Part shown: in pieces, positions 5,633 to 12,260 of the stretch
Position numbering within the stretch: position 1 is the first letter of the stretch
How the letters are laid out: each line of letters begins with the position of its first letter
DNA from: DTU089 sp002440045
GTDB lineage: Bacteria; Bacillota; Clostridia; Oscillospirales; Acutalibacteraceae
Length of the DNA stretch: 12,757 bases
Assembly (NCBI GenBank): GCA_937885695.1
Contig: CALABP010000096.1
Span: 1 to 12,757, forward strand
Direction: 5' to 3'
Position numbers and translations under genes: made by a program
The notes under the pieces: model-generated
The model's input: the letters and a program-made list of their open reading frames with translations, nothing else
The model's database searches: none
What the model was told of the DNA's origin: nothing

Positions 5633-8071
5633 ATGGAGTTTACTGAATTAAGACGAATGCTCATTGAAAAAGAGTTTTCGCGAATGAACGATATGCAAAA
5701 GAAAGCCGTTTTCGGCGTTGAGGGCGCTGTGCTGATTCTTGCGGGCGCGGGGAGCGGCAAAACCACCGTTCTCGTTAACAGAATTGCATATTTAATAAAA
5801 TACGGCAACGCTTATAATTCAAGCTATACATACCGCGTGCCGACAGAAAGCGATGCGAACGAGCTTGAAGAGCTTATTAAAAACGGCGGCGAGCCTTCGT
5901 TTGAATTAAAACAGCTTCTTTCGTGCGACGCGCCCGAGCCGTGGCAAATTCTTGCAATAACCTTTACAAACAAGGCGGCAAACGAGCTTAAAGAGCGCCT
6001 TGTAAATATGCTCGGCTCTCAGGGCGAAGAGGTTTGGGCAAGCACGTTCCACTCGTGCTGTGTCCGCATTTTAAGGCGCTTTTGCGACAGAGTGGGCTTT
6101 TCAAAGCATTTTACAATTTACGATACGGACGACTCAAAGCGCGTTATGAAAGAGGTTATGCGCTTTCTTAATATTGATGAAAAAAGGCTTCCGGTTAAGC
6201 TTATTCTTTCTGAAATAAGCAAGGCGAAGGACTCTCTTAAAACGCCCGAAGACTATATCGCCGAAGCTAATTACGACGCAAACAAAAAGCTTATAGGACA
6301 GGCTTTTGAAAAATACGAAGAAAATCTCAAAAACGCCGACGCTATGGATTTTGACGATATTATTGTCAATGCTGTAAAGCTTTTAAGAGAGAATGCAGAT
6401 GTTCTTGATTATTACAGACGCCGTTTCAAATATGTTATGGTTGACGAATATCAGGACACAAACCACGCGCAGTATGTTCTGACATCGCTTCTTGCGGGCG
6501 GTTACAAAAACATCTGCGTTGTAGGCGACGACGACCAGAGTATTTATAAATTCAGGGGCGCAACGATTGAAAACATACTTTCGTTTGAAGAGCAGTATGA
6601 AAACGCAAAGGTTATTCGCCTTGAGCAAAACTACCGTTCAACGTCTGTTATTCTTGACGCCGCAAACGCGGTTATAAAAAATAACCGCGGCAGAAAGGGC
6701 AAAACGCTTTGGACCGATAACGGCGAGGGCGAAAAAATAACGGTCAAGCTTTTAAACGATGACCGCGACGAAGGCCGTTTTGTTGCCGACACAATTCTTG
6801 AGCAGGTCGCAAAAGGCCGCAAGTTTTCGGATTTTGCCGTGCTTTACAGAACGAATGCGCAGTCAAACAGCATAGAGCGCGCGCTCGTTTACAGCGCGGT
6901 GCCGTATAAGGTTATAGGCGGCCACAGGTTCTATGACCGAAAAGAAATTAAAGATGTTCTTGCCTATTTGCAGGTTATAGCAAACCCCGCTGACGCTGTA
7001 AGGCTCAGGCGAATTATAAACGAGCCGAAGCGCGGAATAGGCGATACCACCGTAAATAACGCCGCCTCAATTGCCGAGGGACTCGGGCTTTCGATGTTTG
7101 AAGTGATAAGCAACGCCGCCGATTATCCCTTGATAGCACGCTCTCAAAATAAGCTTTCCGATTTTTCAAAGCTTATTTTGAGCCTCAGAAAATCGCTTGA
7201 AGAAAAAGAAATGTCGGAATTTTTTGACGACGTAATAACAAAAACGGGATATATGGCGTCTTTGGAGCTTGACAAAGAAACCTGCGACGAGCGAAAAGCA
7301 AACGTTATGGAGCTTCTTGCAAACCTTTTGCATTATATGGAGGATAACGACGACGCAACGCTTACGGGCTTTCTTGAAGAAGTCGCCCTTATGACCGATA
7401 TTGATAACTACAATTCCGAAAGCGATTCGGCAGTTATGATGACGCTCCATTCGGCAAAGGGACTTGAATTTCCCGTCGTTTTCATTGTCGGTATGGATGA
7501 GGGGCTTTTCCCGGGAAATCAGGTTATGTATGACGAAAGCGAAGTTGAAGAGGAACGAAGGCTTTGCTATGTCGGAATAACGCGCGCAAAAGAAAAGCTT
7601 TATATAACAAACGCGCGTTCGCGAATGATTTTCGGCAATACGTCTTTTACCCGCCCGTCAAGATTTATCGGCGAAATACCGCCGGAGCTTACGGACTCAG
7701 ACCTTGAAAAACGCTCGGGCTATAACAGCTTTTGGGGCGCCGACCTCAATGATTATGCACCCGCCGCGCCGTATTCGCAAAGAAAAAAGGCGGCTGACAG
7801 CACAGCGTTTGTACAAAAGAAATCGTCATATTCACCGCCGGAGCGAAACAAAGGCTTTTCGCGCGGCTTCAGCGGCAAGGGCGCAGGAAGCACCGCGGCA
7901 ACGGGTACTGTTGACCTTAAAGCGGGCGACAGGGTATTGCACAAAGCGTTCGGCGAGGGAATGGTAATTTCGGCAAAGCCCACGGGCGGCGATTTGCTTT
8001 TGGAGGTCGCCTTTGATAACGTCGGAACAAAAAAGCTTATGGCTAAAATGGCAAGGCTTACAAAGCTTTGA
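5633..8071 (+). CDS. pcrA: PcrA/UvrD-type ATP-dependent 3'-5' DNA helicase
   Basis: An 812-residue superfamily 1A helicase that unwinds DNA in nucleotide excision repair, replication restart and RNA polymerase backtracking. Motifs in order: Q motif (MNDMQKKAV, 18-26), motif I AGAGSGKT (37-44), Ia TFTNKAANELKERL (110-123), II DEYQD (271-275), III GDDDQSIYKFRGA (298-310), IV RLEQNYRS (329-336), V TLHSAKGLEF (604-613), VI RRLCYVGITRAKEKL (642-656). A Ser/Arg/Ala-rich linker (about 710-758) leads to a C-terminal Tudor-like domain (761-812, GDRVLHKAFGEGMV) typical of PcrA and known to bind RNA polymerase. Between motifs I and Ia there are about 45 extra residues (56-103) compared with Bacillus PcrA. 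GAGAGGT lies just before the ATG. It is the last gene of the operon and ends at a strong terminator. Confidence 0.96.
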   Translation: MEFTELRRMLIEKEFSRMNDMQKKAVFGVEGAVLILAGAGSGKTTVLVNRIAYLIKYGNAYNSSYTYRVPTESDANELEELIKNGGEPSFELKQLLSCDAPEPWQILAITFTNKAANELKERLVNMLGSQGEEVWASTFHSCCVRILRRFCDRVGFSKHFTIYDTDDSKRVMKEVMRFLNIDEKRLPVKLILSEISKAKDSLKTPEDYIAEANYDANKKLIGQAFEKYEENLKNADAMDFDDIIVNAVKLLRENADVLDYYRRRFKYVMVDEYQDTNHAQYVLTSLLAGGYKNICVVGDDDQSIYKFRGATIENILSFEEQYENAKVIRLEQNYRSTSVILDAANAVIKNNRGRKGKTLWTDNGEGEKITVKLLNDDRDEGRFVADTILEQVAKGRKFSDFAVLYRTNAQSNSIERALVYSAVPYKVIGGHRFYDRKEIKDVLAYLQVIANPADAVRLRRIINEPKRGIGDTTVNNAASIAEGLGLSMFEVISNAADYPLIARSQNKLSDFSKLILSLRKSLEEKEMSEFFDDVITKTGYMASLELDKETCDERKANVMELLANLLHYMEDNDDATLTGFLEEVALMTDIDNYNSESDSAVMMTLHSAKGLEFPVVFIVGMDEGLFPGNQVMYDESEVEEERRLCYVGITRAKEKLYITNARSRMIFGNTSFTRPSRFIGEIPPELTDSDLEKRSGYNSFWGADLNDYAPAAPYSQRKKAADSTAFVQKKSSYSPPERNKGFSRGFSGKGAGSTAATGTVDLKAGDRVLHKAFGEGMVISAKPTGGDLLLEVAFDNVGTKKLMAKMARLTKL

Positions 8072-8079
8072 GAAATAAA

Positions 8080-8139
8080 AATAACCGCAATTCTTAAAAC
8101 TCATAGCGGGTTTAAGAATTGCGGTTAAATTATTTTTAT
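8080..8139. terminator. Bidirectional terminator between pcrA and the HipA-like gene
   Basis: A perfect 17-bp stem (8082-8098 with 8111-8127) with a 12-base loop lies between converging genes. The plus-strand side is followed by TTAAATTATTTTTATT and the minus-strand side by ATTTTTATTTC, so it can end transcripts from both directions. The right U tract runs into the last codons of the minus-strand HipA-like gene (stop at 8136). Confidence 0.88.
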
Positions 8140-9287
8140 TCGCTTCTTTGCGGAAGTGTCAAAAGCTCTCTTGTGCGTTTTGCAAGCTGTTTTTCAATTG
8201 CCGAAAGTCTTTTTTCGGGCAGATTAATTGACGGGTGCCGCCTGAATTTAAAATCAAGCATTTTGCGAAGCTCCGCTTTTTGTTTCGGACCCATTACAGC
8301 TTTGCAAACATCTTCATAGGGAATGCGGTATGGGTTTGTGCGCGTCTTTGCATAGTCGCTTAAATTATCGAAATCCTCGGGCATGGCATAGTTAAAAAGC
8401 GAAAGCCCGTTGTCAAATATGGGTGCCGTATCGAAGATGTCACCCGTTTTGTTGTTTCGCAAAATACCGAAATTGCCGAAATGCCTGTCCTCGTTATAAA
8501 TCAGCGCGTCAAAAACAAGCATACTGCAAAGCTGCTCGTAAAATTCGTCTCCGAGGGTTTTATAATAGTCGATACAGGCTTTTAAATTTATGTTTTTTAA
8601 GATTCTTCCAATCGGTACAAACGATGTATCAATATCGGTAAAAAGCTTGCATTTTGAAGAGAGAAGCCCTTTCCAGTTTTCTAAATCGTATTGAACGCAC
8701 GAAAGCCCCATTTTGTTTGCGATTTGACAGGCATAATACTCGCTGAACGGTTCTTTTCCCGTGTTGGCGGCGCCTTCCGTACCGCCTTTATAAAGATAGA
8801 TGCCGTCGTTTTCGCAAAAACGCCAGGCTTTTCTCAACATACCGTTTGTTGTAAGCTCGGGTGAAGTGGTAAAGGCTTCGTCACTTCTGCCGGCACCGGT
8901 ATATGCAACAAGCGAAAGCGCCTCCGAAAAGCGGTTGTTATATAAGTTATAGTCGGCAAATTTTCCGTCAAAGCTTTCGTCAACAACCCAATAACTGTCA
9001 TTAAGAGAAAGCCCCATACAAACATCAATAATACCTTTTGTGTTGTTAACGCCAAGACCGAGCGTTTTAAGAATTTCATCAACAAATTGCCTGTTTTTTG
9101 GAATAACGCGGCGTTCAAGCCATTTTACAATGCCGTTGCCCGTTAGCTCCAAATCAAGCGGGAAAAGGTGTTTTTTTTCGGAATTAATATTAAGAACGGC
9201 AGCCTGCAATCCTTCCAATCCCTTTTCTTCAAGCGAAAAGGTGATAAGCCGCTCGTCATACAAACGTATTTCGTATGTTTTTTTCAT
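8136..9287 (-). CDS. HipA-like Ser/Thr protein kinase
   Basis: A 383-residue protein whose C-terminal two thirds match the HipA/CtkA-type kinase fold (HipA_C). Visible elements: a TTNGMLRKAW lead-in (146-155), ATP-binding Lys167 in IYLYKGG, a glycine-rich loop TEGAANTG (170-177), a conserved Glu in SEYYA (182-186), the catalytic loop NEDRHFGNFG (265-274, with Asp267 and Asn272), and the metal-binding DNG (292-294). All key residues are present, so an active kinase is expected. The first 135 residues are not a HipA N-terminal domain I recognise. No HipB-like helix-turn-helix antitoxin gene is adjacent, so a classical hipBA toxin pair is not supported. AAGGAG (9295-9300) lies 7 bases before the ATG. 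It starts 25 bases after rodA with no promoter or terminator in the gap, so it is probably cotranscribed. Substrate unknown. Confidence 0.82.
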   Translation of the reverse strand: MKKTYEIRLYDERLITFSLEEKGLEGLQAAVLNINSEKKHLFPLDLELTGNGIVKWLERRVIPKNRQFVDEILKTLGLGVNNTKGIIDVCMGLSLNDSYWVVDESFDGKFADYNLYNNRFSEALSLVAYTGAGRSDEAFTTSPELTTNGMLRKAWRFCENDGIYLYKGGTEGAANTGKEPFSEYYACQIANKMGLSCVQYDLENWKGLLSSKCKLFTDIDTSFVPIGRILKNINLKACIDYYKTLGDEFYEQLCSMLVFDALIYNEDRHFGNFGILRNNKTGDIFDTAPIFDNGLSLFNYAMPEDFDNLSDYAKTRTNPYRIPYEDVCKAVMGPKQKAELRKMLDFKFRRHPSINLPEKRLSAIEKQLAKRTRELLTLPQRSE

Positions 9288-9312
9288 TGTAAGGCTCCTT
9301 TCCTAAACAAAT

Positions 9313-10494
9313 TTAAAATTCCGAAAACGGTGTTGAAATTCTGCTCAGTCTGAAATTGACAGCTTCACGCGCTCTGTTATAGCGATAAATACTGAACACA
9401 AGACCTATGCCTATATAAAGGCATAAAGTGCTTGAACCGCCTGCGCTGAAAAACGGAAGCGTAATTCCTATTACGGGCAGAATCATAAGGCACATACCGA
9501 CGTTTATCAATACCTGCGAAGCTATCATAACGGCAATTCCGTAGCACGCAAGCTGTGCCGAAAAATCCCTTGCTTCTTTGCCTGTTTTAATTATTTTAAG
9601 AACAATAAAAAGCAAAAGAAGAAGTGCGACAAAACAGCCGAAAAACCCTGTTTCTTCACCGATTGCCGTGAAAATCATATCGTTTTTTGCTTCGGGCACA
9701 AGCCCCGCCTGCGTATAAGCGCCTTTAAAAAGTCCCTGACCGAAAAAACCGCCCGAGCCGAGCGCGTTTTTGCCCATAAGCTGCTGATATGCTTCATCGG
9801 GAAATTCGTCGGGTTTTATAAGAGCCAAAAAGCGGTCTTTTTGGTATTTACTTAACATAAACATCCAAAGAAGCGGCGAAGCGGCGATGGCAAGCACCGC
9901 GCCGCCGGCAAAAAAGCCCCAATGAAGCCCCGCAAAATAAAGCATGCCCACCGCCATAAGCATAAATACGAGCGCCGAGCCCATATCGCCCGTTCTTATA
10001 ACAAGCGCCGTAGGAATAAGCGCGTGTACGCCCAAAAGGAGAATTGAAAGCGGTTTGTTGATTTTATCTTTTAACAGCTCAAGATGCATTGAATATGTAA
10101 TTACAAAGCCTATCTTTACAAGCTCAGACGATTGAAAATATGTTCCGCCGAATTTGAGCCAGCATTTAGCGTCGGGTCTTGCGTCGGGCGCAACGCCTAT
10201 AGTAAGCGTCAGTATCATAAGCGCCACGCAAAACAGACCGATAATCGGCCAAAGCTTCATAATCATTTCATAGTCTATTGCCGAAATTATTATCATTACA
10301 ACAAGTCCCAAAACGGCGGCTATTGCCATAACGAGTGCGTCGCGTGAAAACTTTTCGCCGTCTTCAAGCGAATATCTCGTTGTGCTGTATACCATTATCA
10401 CGCCGAAAATCGACGCGGCGGCAATAAGAGCCGTAAGGACGGTGTCGGTTTCTGAAATAAAGCGTTTTGAGAGCGAAAAAAATTTTTTCAACAC
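9313..10494 (-). CDS. rodA: RodA/FtsW-type SEDS peptidoglycan glycosyltransferase
   Basis: A 393-residue protein with about ten membrane segments, of the SEDS family that polymerises lipid II into glycan strands together with a class B penicillin-binding protein. Landmarks: YSTTRY after the first segment (36-41), KCWLKFGG..FQSSELVKI (110-127), RTGDMGSALVF (167-177), the extracytoplasmic GSGGFFGQGLFKGAYTQ (246-262), VPEAKNDMIFTAIGEETGFFG (266-286) with the likely catalytic Asp272, and the end motif GITLPFFSAGGSS (343-355). The large loop fits RodA better than FtsW. The motifs QSSE and SAGGSS differ from the common QPSE and SYGGSS. The start is GTG at 10492-10494 (4 bases from AAGGGGG) or the adjacent TTG (7 bases). 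No MreB or PBP2 gene is nearby; instead a HipA-like kinase follows in the same unit. Confidence 0.92.
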   Translation of the reverse strand: MLKKFFSLSKRFISETDTVLTALIAAASIFGVIMVYSTTRYSLEDGEKFSRDALVMAIAAVLGLVVMIIISAIDYEMIMKLWPIIGLFCVALMILTLTIGVAPDARPDAKCWLKFGGTYFQSSELVKIGFVITYSMHLELLKDKINKPLSILLLGVHALIPTALVIRTGDMGSALVFMLMAVGMLYFAGLHWGFFAGGAVLAIAASPLLWMFMLSKYQKDRFLALIKPDEFPDEAYQQLMGKNALGSGGFFGQGLFKGAYTQAGLVPEAKNDMIFTAIGEETGFFGCFVALLLLLFIVLKIIKTGKEARDFSAQLACYGIAVMIASQVLINVGMCLMILPVIGITLPFFSAGGSSTLCLYIGIGLVFSIYRYNRAREAVNFRLSRISTPFSEF

Positions 10495-10505
10495 CTTGCC
10501 CCCTT
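10489..10505 (-). promoter_or_regulatory. Ribosome binding site of rodA with two possible non-ATG starts
   Basis: The minus strand reads AAGGGGGCAAGGTGTTG. AAGGGGG (10499-10505) is a strong site. GTG (10492-10494) lies 4 bases from it and TTG (10489-10491) 7 bases. The TTG spacing is the more usual. The two choices differ by one residue. Confidence 0.55.
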
Positions 10506-10512
10506 GATTTTA

Positions 10513-10541
10513 TTGACTGATATTGTTATTATACATATATA
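10513..10541 (+). promoter_or_regulatory. Promoter of the tsaE-tsaB operon
   Basis: TTGACT (10513-10518), a 17-base spacer and TATATA (10536-10541) make a good sigma-A-type promoter with a predicted start near 10548, 38 bases before the tsaE ATG. It excludes the upstream in-frame TTG at 10523 as a start. It is interlocked with the rodA promoter on the other strand. Confidence 0.7.
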
Positions 10542-10556
10542 ACGAGTTTATTTCAA
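10528..10556 (-). promoter_or_regulatory. Promoter of the rodA/HipA-like operon
   Basis: On the minus strand TTGAAA (10551-10556), exactly 17 bases, then perfect TATAAT (10528-10533). It predicts a transcript start near 10521, about 27 bases before the rodA start codon. Its -10 lies only 2 bases from the -10 of the tsaE promoter, and each -35 lies beyond the other's -10. Confidence 0.75.
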
Positions 10557-10585
10557 GTATTGACAAATTAAATTTTGAGGTGCAT

Positions 10586-11029
10586 ATGACAGAATCTGTT
10601 TCACACAGCCCCGAAGAGACTGTGGCTCTCGCAAAAAAGCTCGGCGCCGTTCTTCGCGGCGGTGAGGGAATTGCATATTTCGGCGGTCTCGGAATGGGTA
10701 AAACAACCTTTACTTCGGGGCTTGCTCTCGGAATGGGCATTAACGCCGAGGTTTCAAGCCCGACGTTTTCTCTTGTTCACGATTACGGCGGCAATCCGCC
10801 GCTTTATCACTTTGATATGTACAGAATAAACGGGTTTGACGACCTTTATTCAACGGGATTTTTCGATTATCTTGACAGCGGCGCGGTTCTTGCCGTTGAG
10901 TGGAGCGAAAATATCGAAAACATTCTTCCCGAAAACACCTTGAAGATTGAATTTTTGCGCGGCGAAAACGACGGCGAGCGCATTTTGAGAATGAGTGGTG
11001 ACAGTGTTTATGAAAATTCTTGGCGTTGA
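10586..11029 (+). CDS. tsaE: tRNA t6A synthesis ATPase TsaE
   Basis: A 147-residue P-loop ATPase that drives the TsaB-TsaD-TsaE complex, which places threonylcarbamoyl on A37 of ANN-decoding tRNAs. Seen: Walker A GGLGMGKTT (33-41), SPTFSLVHDY (58-67), PLYHFDMYRI (72-81) and VEWSEN (104-109), in the family order and at usual length. The Walker A begins GGLG where most members have GDLG, losing an Asp. The start at 10586 was chosen because GAGGTG lies 3 bases upstream and the predicted transcript starts near 10548. The last 20 bases overlap tsaB in another frame, giving coupled translation. Confidence 0.95.
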   Translation: MTESVSHSPEETVALAKKLGAVLRGGEGIAYFGGLGMGKTTFTSGLALGMGINAEVSSPTFSLVHDYGGNPPLYHFDMYRINGFDDLYSTGFFDYLDSGAVLAVEWSENIENILPENTLKIEFLRGENDGERILRMSGDSVYENSWR

Positions 11030-11723
11030 AAGCTCCGCAACGGCGGCAAGCGCGGCTGTTCTGTGCGACGGCAAAATAACATCCTTGCAGTTTACAAACA
11101 CGGGGCTTACACACAGCGAAACGCTTATGCCGATGATTGAACGCGCGCTTTCTTCTGCGGGGGTTGAGCTTTCCGATATTGATTATGTCGCCGTGTCATA
11201 CGGCCCCGGCTCGTTTACCGGTGTAAGAATAGGCGTTGCAACGGTTAAAGGGCTTTGCTTTACTCAAAATAAAAAGTGCGTTCCCGTGTCGTCTCTTGAA
11301 GCCGCGGTAATGCCGCTTGAAGCTTCGGACTGCTATGCCGTCTCGGTTATGGACGCGCGCTGTAAGCAGTTTTATACCGCAACGTTTCTTTTCAGCGGCG
11401 GCAAATGCACGCGCATTCAAAATGACAGGGCAATTTCTTACGAGGAGCTTCGCTCTGACCTTTTAAAGCTTAATGAAAAAAATATTATTCTTATAGGCGA
11501 CGGCACAGACGTGTGTTATAATCTTTTAAAAGACAGCGTTAAAAATCTTTACAAAGCGCCGTCCTGTATACGCTGGCAAAGCGCAGATTCTGTCGCACTT
11601 GCGGCGTATGAAAAGCTTCTTTCACTGGGCGACGGCGCGGCAATTCCCGCAGAAAGCCTTGTACCGTTCTATTTAAGGCTTTCTCAGGCAGAGCGCGAGC
11701 TTTCTTTAAAAAGACAAAAGTAG
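11010..11723 (+). CDS. tsaB: tRNA t6A synthesis protein TsaB
   Basis: A 238-residue ASKHA-fold protein that scaffolds TsaD in the bacterial t6A complex. The N-terminal MKILGVESSATAAS strand (1-14), THSETLMPMI (34-43) and GPGSFTGVRIG (65-75) are diagnostic. The start at 11010 was chosen because the conserved first strand begins there; GTG codons at 10995 and 10998 are possible but add unconserved residues, and a weak GGTGA (10997-11001) sits 8 bases before the ATG. The gene overlaps tsaE by 20 bases. The catalytic partner TsaD and the often adjacent rimI are not in the window, since rpiB follows instead; both must be elsewhere. Confidence 0.94.
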   Translation: MKILGVESSATAASAAVLCDGKITSLQFTNTGLTHSETLMPMIERALSSAGVELSDIDYVAVSYGPGSFTGVRIGVATVKGLCFTQNKKCVPVSSLEAAVMPLEASDCYAVSVMDARCKQFYTATFLFSGGKCTRIQNDRAISYEELRSDLLKLNEKNIILIGDGTDVCYNLLKDSVKNLYKAPSCIRWQSADSVALAAYEKLLSLGDGAAIPAESLVPFYLRLSQAERELSLKRQK

Positions 11724-11767
11724 GGTTTAAAATTAAACCGCAAAAAGCAAAATAAACCTGACGGTTT
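11724..11767 (+). repeat. Two small stem-loops between tsaB and rpiB
   Basis: Immediately after the tsaB stop, GGTTTAA and TTAAACC (11724-11730, 11733-11739) form a near-palindrome. A second hairpin, AAACC-TGAC-GGTTT (11754-11767), precedes the rpiB ribosome binding site. The arms are interchangeable, since GGTTT and AAACC occur twice each, so alternative pairings are possible. There is no proper U tract after the first hairpin, so it is not a standard terminator. The second ends in TTTTAG and could at most attenuate weakly. Confidence 0.4.
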
Positions 11768-11784
11768 TAGAAAGGTTGATAATA

Positions 11785-12234
11785 ATGATAATTCTTGCAA
11801 GCGACCACGCGGGTTTTCCGCTGAAAGAGGAAATAAAAGCGCATCTTAAAGAGCGCAATATTGATTTTACCGATTGCGGTACAGATTCCGTGCAGTCGGT
11901 CGATTATGCCGTGTTTGCACAAAAAGCGTGCCTTAAAGTTGTTTCGGGCGAAGCCGAAAAGGCAATTCTTTGCTGCGGAACGGGCATCGGCATATCCATG
12001 GCGGCAAATAAGGTCAAGGGTATAAGGGCGGCGTGCTGTTCCGACTATTTCAGCGCAAAGCTTACAAGAATGCACAACGACGCAAACGTGCTTTGCCTGG
12101 GCGCCAGGGTTATCGGCGCGGGCACTGCGTGCGAGCTTGTCGACGTTTTTCTTGATACCGAGTTCGAGGGCGGCAGGCATCAGCGCAGGATTGACCAGAT
12201 TACCGCAATCGAAAACGGCGAAATACTTGAATAA
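11785..12234 (+). CDS. rpiB: Ribose-5-phosphate isomerase B
   Basis: A 149-residue RpiB-family enzyme interconverting ribose 5-phosphate and ribulose 5-phosphate in the pentose phosphate pathway. Seen: ASDHAG (5-10), the catalytic Cys64 in CCGTGIGISMAANK (63-76), MHNDANVLCLGAR (96-108) and the phosphate-binding GGRHQRR (129-135). The residues fit RpiB; the related LacAB isomerases and allose-6-phosphate isomerases share this fold, so an alternative sugar phosphate is conceivable. AAAGG lies 9 bases before the ATG at 11785; the TTG at 11776 directly abuts AAAGG and is rejected as start. It follows tsaB by 61 bases, and the next gene begins 26 bases after its stop, so it is probably in the tsaE-tsaB operon. 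Confidence 0.93.
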   Translation: MIILASDHAGFPLKEEIKAHLKERNIDFTDCGTDSVQSVDYAVFAQKACLKVVSGEAEKAILCCGTGIGISMAANKVKGIRAACCSDYFSAKLTRMHNDANVLCLGARVIGAGTACELVDVFLDTEFEGGRHQRRIDQITAIENGEILE

Positions 12235-12260
12235 TAAAATAATCGGTAGGAGGCAAGCGT

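Noticed and set aside
8136..9287. Classical hipBA toxin-antitoxin pair
   Set aside because: No small helix-turn-helix gene lies on either side; the neighbours are rodA and pcrA, and the N-terminal domain is not the usual HipA one.
10560..10588. Perfect TTGACA hexamer before tsaE
   Set aside because: At 17 bases downstream the only hexamer is CATATG, which contains the tsaE start codon; a transcript from it would begin inside the gene. The promoter at 10513-10541 is the better choice.
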